From the NCBI GenBank assembly GCA_903922175.1, contig CAIXSY010000338.1, forward strand, positions 1-38,819: 38,819 bases of DNA, read 5' to 3'. Made by a program: the position numbers and the translations under genes. Every line of letters starts with the position of its first letter. The stretch's first letter is position 1. Positions 17,533-26,316 of the stretch are shown here, one piece after another. The stretch comes from an uncultured delta proteobacterium (lineage in GTDB: Bacteria; Bdellovibrionota_C; UBA2361; CAIXSY01). Under the pieces are notes generated by a model, which had not been told where the DNA came from, made no database searches, and worked only from the letters and a program-made list of their open reading frames with translations.

Positions 17533-18258
17533 ATGGATTTTTACCACGAAGACTGCGATCTGCACTCAGCCAGCGCCGAGTACGCCAAGCGATTTTCCGG
17601 ACCTGCCGGTCGCTGGATGCTTGCGCTTCAATCACGTATCGTACTGCGCATGCTCAAAGAGCACCCAACGGTCGCGGTTCTTGATGTTGGAGGTGGCCAC
17701 GGGCAGATCTCCGTTCCGGCGGCGCAGCAGGGCTATAAAATTACCTGCCTGGGAAGCTCAGCGGAGGCCTTTAACCAGGTTCAGGCAGTAGCTGGGGGAG
17801 AGGGGGTTTTAACCAGGGTAGGGGAGCTTCTCGATATTCCGTTCGAAGCCAAGAGCTTTGAGGTCGTCACCTGTTTTAGAATCTTGGCCCACTGTCGCGG
17901 CTGGCAGCGGCTTGTGGGCGAGATGTGCCGCGTCTCGAGATCTGACGTCATCGTCGACTACCCGCTTAGTCGCAGCGTCAATGCGCTCACCCCACTTCTT
18001 TTCGGCGCAAAAAAGGGGATCGAGAAGAACACAAGAGACTACGCCCTTTTCTCAGAAGCTGAGGTCGATCATCAGTTTCGTGAACATGGATTCGAGCGGG
18101 CTTCGGCGACAAAGCAGTTCTTCTTCCCGATGGTAGTTCATCGCATGCTGGGCGCACCAGCGCTCTCCTCGCTTATCGAGATAATCCCTCGTGTGCTAGG
18201 ACTTACCAGCCTTCTGGGCTCGCCTATTATCGCTTGCTATCGAAAGAGAGCGGGGTAG
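17533..18258 (+). CDS. Class I SAM-dependent methyltransferase
   Basis: VLDVGGGHGQISVPAAQQG motif I, MVEMCRVSR-like downstream region; start uncertain (17515 or 17533). Confidence 0.75.
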   Translation: MDFYHEDCDLHSASAEYAKRFSGPAGRWMLALQSRIVLRMLKEHPTVAVLDVGGGHGQISVPAAQQGYKITCLGSSAEAFNQVQAVAGGEGVLTRVGELLDIPFEAKSFEVVTCFRILAHCRGWQRLVGEMCRVSRSDVIVDYPLSRSVNALTPLLFGAKKGIEKNTRDYALFSEAEVDHQFREHGFERASATKQFFFPMVVHRMLGAPALSSLIEIIPRVLGLTSLLGSPIIACYRKRAG

Positions 18259-18329
18259 GTATACCGTCCGCAAAAAGTCTTGGCGGACCTCCGAATATTT
18301 TGCGGACGAGACGTCCGCGCTCCCAGGTG

Positions 18330-18351
18330 CCCACACTTATTGAGCAATTAC
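18330..18351. repeat. Family B solo right end
   Basis: CCCACACTTATTGAGCAATTAC, reverse complement of the inner family B end at 4168. Confidence 0.65.
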
Positions 18352-18429
18352 CTCCCTATTTTTTCTTATGCCAGGCTGCTTCCGTGCGTGCTTGGCTTAC
18401 GACTGTCTGTACAGTGTTGGAGTGAAAGG

Positions 18430-18473
18430 TTCTCGCACCGAAGGTGGGCTAGGAGCGCGCGAAGCGCGCTCCT
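18430..18473. repeat. Inverted copy of the dispersed tail plus GC hairpin
   Basis: TTCTCGCACCGAAGGTGGGCTAG (18430-18452) then GGAGCGCGCGAAGCGCGCTCC. Confidence 0.85.
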
Positions 18474-18582
18474 TCGCTCGGCTTAGCCGTCGGCAGCTCG
18501 TCAGCATCTCTGGGACGGGCAAATTAAAACCTTCACGCGGCTGGCTGCGGTCGTTACTCCATCTGCCCTGCGTGATCTGTTA

Positions 18583-19512
18583 TCAGAGATCCGCAGTCAG
18601 CTTTCTGCTACCTGTTTCAGCTGCTGACGTCCTATTGGCATTTTGCGGTGGCGACAGAAGGACGAGAGGAGAGGGTTTCTCAATCCCTAGACTGCGAAAA
18701 ACAAATTCTAATAATTGTGGCATCACCATCGGCTGCTGAAAATCCGTGGCTAAAAAAACGCCCAAGGGAACCTGAGTCCTTAAGAATTCCTCGCATTGGC
18801 CAAGAAGTGGATGGGAATAACCGCTATGATGACAGGTATAAATGAGCCGAGCCGCCGAGAAGGCCTTATTGCGCAGCGCAGGTCCGACAGCAAAGGCGTC
18901 GGCGAAAATCTGCGCCACCCACTCGCTCTCGCGCCTCTGTGCAAATCCGATATCTCCTCGTATATGGAGAAGCAGTACTGACTGTCGATCGCGCGCCAGG
19001 GTACTCATCTTGTCACCATCTCTCTCCAGAATCTCACGATAGCTGGCCAATGATCGGTCAAGCTCTGCATCGAATTCACCCAGCATAACCTTTAGCTCGC
19101 AATGCGTTTCAAGATAGTAGAGCTGCTTATCGGGTGGAATTGCGCTGGAGAACTCGGGCAATGAGATCAGCTTCCGCTGCCAGGGAATCGCTGCTCGTGG
19201 GCCTTCAACAACAAAGACACACTGCTCGAGCGCCATCAAAAACTCAGCCTGTGCCAAAGCGCCGATTGACTGCGGCTGCTCAAGCGCCAACAGGCCGTCA
19301 AGGGCAGCCTTTGCATCCCCGTCACGTCGGACGGCATCAAGCATGCAGGCAGCCACCCGGAAACGGTCGACGCCACTTGCCTCTACGTGCTGTGCAATTC
19401 GCTGGTAAATGGCGAGCTTGCCGGAGATATCACCAGCAATGGCTAGCTCGCTCGCCAAAGCGAAAAGCTCTTGTGGGCTCTCCTGCACTACTGCGTTCAG
19501 TTCTTCGGTCAT
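18583..19512 (-). CDS. Hypothetical protein
   Basis: Long ORF of helical composition; last ~13 residues are encoded by a dispersed repeat. Confidence 0.55.
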   Translation of the reverse strand: MTEELNAVVQESPQELFALASELAIAGDISGKLAIYQRIAQHVEASGVDRFRVAACMLDAVRRDGDAKAALDGLLALEQPQSIGALAQAEFLMALEQCVFVVEGPRAAIPWQRKLISLPEFSSAIPPDKQLYYLETHCELKVMLGEFDAELDRSLASYREILERDGDKMSTLARDRQSVLLLHIRGDIGFAQRRESEWVAQIFADAFAVGPALRNKAFSAARLIYTCHHSGYSHPLLGQCEEFLRTQVPLGVFLATDFQQPMVMPQLLEFVFRSLGIEKPSPLVLLSPPQNANRTSAAETGSRKLTADL

Positions 19513-19602
19513 GCTGACGTCTTCCTCCCTGCGCTGAAAGGAGCTTAAAATGGACTTTGAAGACTTCCTATCTACCTTAATACCTCAATGGGGAGGTAGC
19601 TA

Positions 19603-20931
19603 CTATCTCTTCTTGTATTCCACCACCACAACACCAAGCTTTCCAAGCTCGCGCTTGGCCATTGGCGACGACCGGCCGGTGGTCACAACTTCACCCGACT
19701 TAACCTTGTGTTCACTGGCGACTACTTTCTTATAGTCATGGAAGATCCCGCTAATATCTTTCGTCCACGGCAGGTAATCAACCGGCAACGGAACCACAAC
19801 GTGACCAGCAGCGGTTATTGCTCCGGGGAGATGGAGCGACACCACGAGCCGCTCAAAAGGGGTTTCCTGGTGTAGCTCCGAAAGCATCTCTGAGGCTGAA
19901 GCGAAAAATAGCGCCACCTCTAATTTTTTGGCCTGTGTCGCCAGGATGACAAAGCCCTGCCGATTATGTACGCCCTTCAATTTAAGAAGATTGTCGAGGA
20001 TGAGCGCTTGAAGCGAGGGGCGCATGGCGCCGTTGTTAATAAACTTATTAGCTGCCTCTTTTTCGACCCCAAGTTCGAGCAGACGCTTCCGATTCATATC
20101 GACGATCTCCTCTGGCTCCTTATAAAGGCCGAGCTCCTCTGCACGTTTATACCAGCGAGCGGCACTGCCAATAAGCCCGAGGTTAAATCCGGGAACAAAC
20201 TTGAACGCGATACTGACCGCCGTCTCGATTCCGGCAACACGCTGAACCTCCTTCTGCAATAAAACGTTATCGCTAAACTGATCAATCGAAAGCTTCTGCA
20301 GCAGCTCGCGTTCGGCACTGTTGTAGTGAATATAGTTCAGCCCGGCGTTCGTGGCGGCACCAACTCCCTTACTGGCTAGGCCCTCCTTGGAACTTTGCTG
20401 GCCGGATCCCTCCGATGAACTGTCACTCGACATATAACTCTGCGCGGCATCGATGCCCTTACCCACCTGCTTTGAGGCCCAGGAGAACATACTTAAGACG
20501 CCGTCAGGGATGCTCTTGGCTGTATCAACGACCTTCATCGGATTCGTCACGACATCAACCAACGCCTCCGCGACATGTACCGGAGCTAAGAGCGCCTGCT
20601 TTCCGTTCTTCTTAGCTGCCTCGTAGACCACCTTGCTGCTGCTATAGTCATTCAGATCGTGAAGGGCTCGCAGTTCATTGAGCTTAATGTCCAGGACCGC
20701 ACGCCCTACCGCAGTGTCGTCGCCGTATGAGGAGCGGATCTGATAAATGTTAAGGTAGCCGTCATTTACCACGCGCTCGTCGATTGAGTAATAGTCGGTC
20801 TTTAGAAGCTTTTTGGGTAACATCTCCTTGGCAGAAAGAATTGGAGCCTGCTCATACTCCTGAGCCACGATAACGGCTGGCTGACTGAGAGCTAGGATGC
20901 CAAGAGTGAGTCCGACAATAAACAGGCGCAT
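19603..20931 (-). CDS. Hypothetical secreted protein (possible EcsC-like region)
   Basis: Signal peptide MRLFIVGLTLGILALSQPAVIVAQ with AAGGA RBS; longer ORF start at 20976 reads into a repeat and is rejected. Confidence 0.55.
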   Translation of the reverse strand: MRLFIVGLTLGILALSQPAVIVAQEYEQAPILSAKEMLPKKLLKTDYYSIDERVVNDGYLNIYQIRSSYGDDTAVGRAVLDIKLNELRALHDLNDYSSSKVVYEAAKKNGKQALLAPVHVAEALVDVVTNPMKVVDTAKSIPDGVLSMFSWASKQVGKGIDAAQSYMSSDSSSEGSGQQSSKEGLASKGVGAATNAGLNYIHYNSAERELLQKLSIDQFSDNVLLQKEVQRVAGIETAVSIAFKFVPGFNLGLIGSAARWYKRAEELGLYKEPEEIVDMNRKRLLELGVEKEAANKFINNGAMRPSLQALILDNLLKLKGVHNRQGFVILATQAKKLEVALFFASASEMLSELHQETPFERLVVSLHLPGAITAAGHVVVPLPVDYLPWTKDISGIFHDYKKVVASEHKVKSGEVVTTGRSSPMAKRELGKLGVVVVEYKKR

Positions 20932-20964
20932 GCTATAATCCTTACAAACTTTGCTTGTAGTAAC

Positions 20965-21010
20965 GTAATTGCTCAAAAACCCCGGAGAGATCTTACCCTA
21001 GCCTTGGTTG
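20965..21010. repeat. Family B solo left end
   Basis: GTAATTGCTCAAAAACCCCGG followed by family-like CCTAGCCTTGGTTGTGG. Confidence 0.65.
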
Positions 21011-21115
21011 TGGTTAGGCGTGAGCTCCGTCGAACGATCCTGGTCCCAAATCCTGGTCGTTGTCAAATGCCTTAGCCGCTCTGCTCCCGAAGCTTTAAAA
21101 TGGGGCACTCTCCCG

Positions 21116-22603
21116 CTACCGTCGCCCCCAAAATTTGCGCTTAAGCCAAGCCAGCGTGTCCCTGCGCCAAAAACGAAAGGCACGACGCTTGTGGTTAAGC
21201 CAAAGAAAGCTGTAACCACCATTAGAGAGGATAAAGCGCAACACGCCGGCACGACGCTTCGGTAGAAAGCAAAAGATATGCGAGAGCATATGGATCTCAG
21301 TCTTAATCCGCTCCTTAAGCGATTGCTTCGGGCTCGGCATACGATACTCGGGGATGGGCTTTCCTTGACGACGCTGGGTTTCGATAACACGCCAGGCTCG
21401 ACCTCGCTTCTCATGGGCCATCATCGTGTTGCAAGCCAGCGCTTCACTTCGAGTCACTGGCTTATAGAGGATCGCTCCGCTAGCGCAGAGGCGCTCAATG
21501 TACGCTTTGGCGCGTGGAGTGCGCACCAGGGCAAAACTCCAGCCCTTGTAAAAGTCGACATCGTCCTCGGGCGGTGCCATCCACGGATCGCCGATAGCGA
21601 TGTCGGCGAACTCAGCCGAAGCATCAAAGCAGGTTAGGCAGCGTGCCGGAGTATAGAGACGATACAAGATGTTAATCATCTCTATCGAGGAGGGGCGATA
21701 CCCGCTCTTGTTGCCAAAGTATACCGGGTAGAGACTGCCATCCTTCATCTCCAAATGCGGTGCTCCGGGATGTTTGCCAATACGCGAGATGAAGCGTACC
21801 GCCGATGAGGTCTTTTCACCCAGAGACTCCCAGATAACGCGGAAAGCCTCGTGCTCAATCGCCGCATGACAAAATAGTCCAATACTAAGCACGACCCGCT
21901 CACGTAGGCGCTCGTCCAAGGCACAAGCTTTTACCAGCCCATGAATCTGACAGGGGAGACCAACCACGGCGTAACGCCCGGGAATTTCACGAAGCTCCGC
22001 AAATACGGAATTGGTGGGCGAGATGGCGTATTTGCTCTTCATCGCCGCCAGAATCTGATCGCGACTACGCGCCACGAGCGGCTTTCCCTTCCAGAGCTCT
22101 TTTTCGTCTGAAACAATGACCACGGCACCGTCGATCTCTTTACGCTCTAGTAAGTCGAGGAGGATTGCGGTCACCAATCCACCGCTTGTCGATCGCTCAC
22201 GAATATCGCTATCGGTGGCATAAGCTATTCCAGCATCGAGGAAGTGCCCATGAGTGTCAAACGGGTCACCCGCAGTCTGGAAAAGCCTCTCATGATTCTC
22301 TTGAAAGTTGAACTCATCCCCCGGGCAGACCTTGACGCAAAGATCGCAATCCGTACACGCCGAAAGATGTTTGACGTTCGGGTACCCCTCAGCATCAAGC
22401 CCAAGAACACCGGTTGGGCAGATACCGATACAAGAACCGCAGCGGTGACAAAGGTCTCCGGCGACGATCTTGGCCAGGCCACGCAGCGCCCGCGGCTGCT
22501 CTTGCTCCCCTCGCGGAGGCCAGTTTTGCAGTTCAAGGAGCGGCGAGGGTGGGCGAAGCGCTGCTTCGTCATTAAGAATAGTGAGGCTACTGCGCTGGGT
22601 CAT
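21116..22603 (-). CDS. Coenzyme F420 hydrogenase/dehydrogenase beta-subunit-like protein (FrhB family) with 4Fe-4S ferredoxin domain
   Basis: CHRCGSCIGICPTGV and CTDCDLCVKVCPG clusters; RSTSGGLVTAILLDLLE; CLTCFDASAEFADIAIGDPW. Confidence 0.85.
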   Translation of the reverse strand: MTQRSSLTILNDEAALRPPSPLLELQNWPPRGEQEQPRALRGLAKIVAGDLCHRCGSCIGICPTGVLGLDAEGYPNVKHLSACTDCDLCVKVCPGDEFNFQENHERLFQTAGDPFDTHGHFLDAGIAYATDSDIRERSTSGGLVTAILLDLLERKEIDGAVVIVSDEKELWKGKPLVARSRDQILAAMKSKYAISPTNSVFAELREIPGRYAVVGLPCQIHGLVKACALDERLRERVVLSIGLFCHAAIEHEAFRVIWESLGEKTSSAVRFISRIGKHPGAPHLEMKDGSLYPVYFGNKSGYRPSSIEMINILYRLYTPARCLTCFDASAEFADIAIGDPWMAPPEDDVDFYKGWSFALVRTPRAKAYIERLCASGAILYKPVTRSEALACNTMMAHEKRGRAWRVIETQRRQGKPIPEYRMPSPKQSLKERIKTEIHMLSHIFCFLPKRRAGVLRFILSNGGYSFLWLNHKRRAFRFWRRDTLAWLKRKFWGRR

Positions 22604-22664
22604 TTGATATAGAGTATACTTATTCCGTTGTCGTTGACACTAGCGATCAATTTCTTGCTTTTTA

Positions 22665-22820
22665 GTAACTGGTCGGCACTATGTTACTCAGGCACGTTGT
22701 AGCAGTGGAGGTGCACAAAGGCTGCAATTAACGCGGAGGGGACAGAGTCAACGGTGGCAGAGGAGGGGAAATTCCCCCTCCTCTGCCACGGAGATAGCCT
22801 AAACTTTGCTGACTAGTTAC
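22665..22820. mobile_element. Family C hairpin element, copy 1
   Basis: GTAACTGGTCGGC ... GCTGACTAGTTAC; internal near-palindrome GGCAGAGGAGGGGAAATTCCCCCTCCTCTGCC; CTTTTTAG direct repeats at both edges. Confidence 0.8.
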
Positions 22821-22882
22821 AACTTTTTAGTTGCTTCCGCTAGGCGGCGCTGTGTAAAAGCTGCTATGCTGTGGCGGTGATT

Positions 22883-24289
22883 ATGCGTAGCAAGCTCCCT
22901 CTTCTGTTAATCTTGTCTTTGATCGTGGTCCTTTGCATAAACGGGGTGCGCGAGATTTACCAAGGACGCGGTGGTGCTTCGACCTATACCACCTCGCCAC
23001 GCAGCGCTTCTGCTCCTAAAGATTCTGGGTTCGACCAGAGTGGGTCATCACGAAAACCTCTCTTCAAGGATCCGAAGGCGCTGTTAAGAGAGGGTAAGAC
23101 GTTGCCGATCCTTAACACCCCGGTCACACCTCCAGCTAATGCAGAAGATCTGCCGCCTGCGGTAATGGCATTTCCTACCCCTCCGCTAAATTGGAAGGGA
23201 CAAACGGCGGTCACCTCTGCAACATCTGAGGCAGGCAGCCATCAAGGTATCTTAGAAGCCCTTGTCGAGGCACAGCAACCCGAAGTACCAACTCCTACGC
23301 CTTCAAGTCAAAACAGCGGAGACTACAGCGGTGGTCCTCCCATCACCAACAGGGTTTCAAGTAGCACCATACTTCCATCGCCCACCCCAAGTCCTTCACC
23401 CACTCCCTCAGAGTGGCTTACCGGACAGAGCAGGGGATACGCCATGCTCTACCTAATGCACCCCAACGCGCGACCAGCGGTTGACGAACAGGTTAGAATT
23501 ATTAAAGAGGCCAAGATTCGAGAGGTCTATATCGGCGTCCTGACCGACGGCACTTTCGGCGTCGATTTTGACTACCTTAATTCTGTCGTGCGCTCGCTCA
23601 ACGAAGACCAACGGGTAGTAACGTTGGAGCTTTACCTGAGTAATGGATCTTCAATGCGGGACTATCTGCAGAATCCAATTACGGGCGGCCTCAACCGCTT
23701 TAATCCACAGAATTTCCGCTCTCTTATTCGCTTCGATTCTCAAGTTCAGGCGCAGTTTCGATCGATGACGGCGGCAACCGTAGCCACATTTGAGTTAAAC
23801 CGCGCATTAAACGGCGCAAACCGCAACTATGCGGTGGTCATGCTTGAGGATAATCTTGAGCACGAGTCCTATTTGGCGATGCGCGACATTGCGCTCGAAG
23901 TCCTCGGTAGTCGAGCAATTATGCTTAGAAACCCATGCCCCGGATGCTGGCCGGGTAACGACGCTGACTCGCTCGGTGACCCGATCGAGTATCACGACGG
24001 CAAAAGTTTGCGTCAGTTAAAAAAAGGGGATGCATTTACACTTGATGGTATAGGATTTACCTTCCCCTGGGAGAGCGATCCGATGCAGATTTCCATCGGC
24101 CAGGTCAAAGCGCTCCAAACCCAGGCACAGATGCAAGGGTTGGCCTTTTTTGGGTTGTGGCGCAAGCAGCGTCAAGGTGTTGAGAACGGAAAAATCGATC
24201 CCGATCTGCGCAACTATGAAGTTCCAAGCGCCGAGCAGGCGGCGGTTGAGATTGAGATCCTGAGAAATGGGCTAACGGCCATAAGGTAA
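22883..24289 (+). CDS. Hypothetical exported/anchored protein with Pro/Ser/Thr linker and possible glycoside-hydrolase-like C-terminal domain
   Basis: N-terminal TM, PSPTPSPSPTPS linker, C-terminal globular domain with conserved-looking charged positions. Confidence 0.5.
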   Translation: MRSKLPLLLILSLIVVLCINGVREIYQGRGGASTYTTSPRSASAPKDSGFDQSGSSRKPLFKDPKALLREGKTLPILNTPVTPPANAEDLPPAVMAFPTPPLNWKGQTAVTSATSEAGSHQGILEALVEAQQPEVPTPTPSSQNSGDYSGGPPITNRVSSSTILPSPTPSPSPTPSEWLTGQSRGYAMLYLMHPNARPAVDEQVRIIKEAKIREVYIGVLTDGTFGVDFDYLNSVVRSLNEDQRVVTLELYLSNGSSMRDYLQNPITGGLNRFNPQNFRSLIRFDSQVQAQFRSMTAATVATFELNRALNGANRNYAVVMLEDNLEHESYLAMRDIALEVLGSRAIMLRNPCPGCWPGNDADSLGDPIEYHDGKSLRQLKKGDAFTLDGIGFTFPWESDPMQISIGQVKALQTQAQMQGLAFFGLWRKQRQGVENGKIDPDLRNYEVPSAEQAAVEIEILRNGLTAIR

Positions 24290-24423
24290 TATTTGTTATA
24301 TGAGTGATGAAACATGACGAGCAACGGTTCACTCATAGTGCTCAGTGGGACCAACCGGCCCGATTCCAATACTCTTCGCGTGGCGCAACGGGTATTCTCA
24401 CTGCTCGATCGCCGTCTTGTATT

Positions 24424-24513
24424 GAAAAGTAGGGACGCTACCGACTTATTTGTGAAAAGTAGGGACGCTACCGACTTATTTGAGGAAAAGTAGGGACGCT
24501 ACCGACTTATTTG
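24424..24513. repeat. RAYT-associated left REP-like array, 3 copies of GAAAAGTAGGGACGCTACCGACTTATTTG
   Basis: Copies at 24424-24452, 24454-24482, 24485-24513, identical. Confidence 0.95.
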
Positions 24514-24555
24514 CATTTTTAAGCAACTTTTCACCGAAGTTACCGAAAATAGTGC

Positions 24556-25239
24556 ATGGCGCGCACTGCAAGAGTAGTTATTCCCGGTATTCTTCATCAC
24601 ATTACTCAACGAGGTAATAGAAGGGAGGATGTCTTCTATGATGACGAGGACAAGTTTTTCTTCATGGACCGGCTTCTCTCATACTCAGCTCGAGCTGGGC
24701 TGTTGTTAGCTTCTCACTGCCTCATGACTAATCACACACACCTACTTGCAGTGCCGGAAGAGAAGGATAGCCTTGAGCGCACCTTTAAGCCCCTTCATTT
24801 GGTTTACTCACAATATCTTAACAAGAGATTCAATCGAACGGGGATAAACTGGCAAGGGCGCTATTTCTCAAGCCCGCTGGATGACGAGCACTCTTGGTAC
24901 GCATTTCAGTACGTCGCGCTAAATCCAGTGAAGGCCGACATAGTAAGCAATTTTCAGGAATACTCATGGTCAAGTGCTCGAGATCTGCTCTCCAATAGGC
25001 CCCAGTCCGCGCTCACCGCCGGTCCCAAATGGCTCTCCATGGGGCATGATGCCCTTGCGCAACTTCTAGACCACGACACGTATCAGCCAAACGAAGTAGC
25101 TTTCGAGCACCTAGAAAAAATGGGTGCAAGAAACCTTCCAGTCGGTTCGGATGATTTTATCGCGCGACTGGAGAAAGAAACCGGACGCACGCTTCGGCCT
25201 AAGCCAATAGGTCGTCCGAGAAAGGTGGAAAGTAGGTAG
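24556..25239 (+). CDS. REP-associated tyrosine transposase (RAYT, Y1_Tnp/TnpA_REP)
   Basis: HHITQRGNRRE, LMTNHTHLL (HUH), QGRYFSSPL, YVALNPVKADIV; C-terminus GRPRKVESR*. Confidence 0.92.
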   Translation: MARTARVVIPGILHHITQRGNRREDVFYDDEDKFFFMDRLLSYSARAGLLLASHCLMTNHTHLLAVPEEKDSLERTFKPLHLVYSQYLNKRFNRTGINWQGRYFSSPLDDEHSWYAFQYVALNPVKADIVSNFQEYSWSSARDLLSNRPQSALTAGPKWLSMGHDALAQLLDHDTYQPNEVAFEHLEKMGARNLPVGSDDFIARLEKETGRTLRPKPIGRPRKVESR

Positions 25240-25392
25240 CGTCCCTAATTTTCCCCAATTTTCCCTAATAGGTCGTCCGAGAAAGGTGGAAAGTAGGTAG
25301 CGTCCCTAATTTTCCCTCGAGAAAGGTGGAAAGTAGGTAGCGTCCCTAATTTTCCAAGAAAGGTGGAAAGTAGGTAGCGTCCCTAATTTTCC
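25218..25392. repeat. RAYT-associated right array, 4 copies of GAGAAAGGTGGAAAGTAGGTAGCGTCCCTAATTTTCC (inverted relative to the left array)
   Basis: Copies at about 25218-25254, 25280-25315, 25319-25355, 25357-25392. Confidence 0.95.
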
Positions 25393-25416
25393 AGCAGCGC
25401 GCGCACGCGCGCTGCT
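25393..25416. repeat. GC-rich hairpin at the end of the amidohydrolase gene
   Basis: AGCAGCGCGC-GCAC-GCGCGCTGCT. Confidence 0.85.
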
Positions 25417-26206
25417 AGCGGAGCCTAAGCTGCCCCATCCTACGCAGGCACCCCAACACCCCCAGCCGCCGGCCCACCCGCACAAGCTCACTGGCGGGAG
25501 AGGTAAGAAGGACACGGCGCATCTCGGCCGAGGGGTGCGTCTGGTCAAAGCTACCGCCGTAAAAGGTGGCATAGGCTCCGATTCGCTCCTCCTCACCAGC
25601 AATCGGCAGTGGATCGGTGCCATAGATGCACGAGATGCCGCGCTCTGCGGCTATATCGTAGAGTCCGGGCGTGGGGTACCCGCTGGGGCGAAGCGCAGGA
25701 TCTGAGATTAGGCACGAACCTCGACCTTCCTGCTCTAAGAGCCGGAGCATAATCTCCCGTCGCTCCCCTAGCCACTTTCCAAGAGCCCAGGGGTAACTCA
25801 AAACAGCACCTGCTTCTAGGTAGCGCGTCCGCGCTTCGGATATGGGAGTTCCGTCGGGAACGATTACGTCGACCAACAGGGCGTGAGCCTCCAAGCGCTC
25901 AGCACAGGCCACCTGTCGTCCCGAAAAAACCAACAATGGCGGATACTTAGATGATGTCACGGACAAGCACTGACTGCCGTCTAGCGGACAGAGCTCAAAT
26001 CCGCTCAGCGCGAAGTGGCGATCTGCCAAGCTTCTAAAAAAGCTACATTGCTCACGCTCGGTAAGAATTATGGCCCGCGTGGCCCCCATCGCCGACGGCC
26101 CTATTTGGGTCAAAATATGGGTGAAGTTCTTGTGCACCGAGGCCAGCAGGCGCGACAGGTCGTAATTTTTGTAAATATGGACATGCGAGTCTAAAATTAG
26201 TGGCAT
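25415..26206 (-). CDS. Metal-dependent amidohydrolase/TatD-like hydrolase
   Basis: N-terminal DSHVHIY motif, overall TIM-barrel-like length; stop codon lies in a GC hairpin. Confidence 0.6.
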   Translation of the reverse strand: MPLILDSHVHIYKNYDLSRLLASVHKNFTHILTQIGPSAMGATRAIILTEREQCSFFRSLADRHFALSGFELCPLDGSQCLSVTSSKYPPLLVFSGRQVACAERLEAHALLVDVIVPDGTPISEARTRYLEAGAVLSYPWALGKWLGERREIMLRLLEQEGRGSCLISDPALRPSGYPTPGLYDIAAERGISCIYGTDPLPIAGEEERIGAYATFYGGSFDQTHPSAEMRRVLLTSPASELVRVGRRLGVLGCLRRMGQLRLR

Positions 26207-26316
26207 AACAGTGGGTTATAAGGCACCCTAGCGCACGGGTCAACGATCCCGTCAAGATATGAATGATTCTTCAAATATATTATTCCTAGTGGTGTAACCG
26301 CCTGCGGAGTTTTATA

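Noticed and set aside
20931-20976. N-terminal extension of the 19603-20976 ORF (MSNYVTTSKVCKDYS)
   Set aside because: TTG start lies in a family B repeat end; downstream ATG has RBS and signal peptide.
24424-25392. Possible CRISPR array at the repeats near 24424 and 25218
   Set aside because: Units are directly abutting or separated by 1-25 nt of non-spacer sequence, flank a RAYT gene and contain REP-like hairpin cores.
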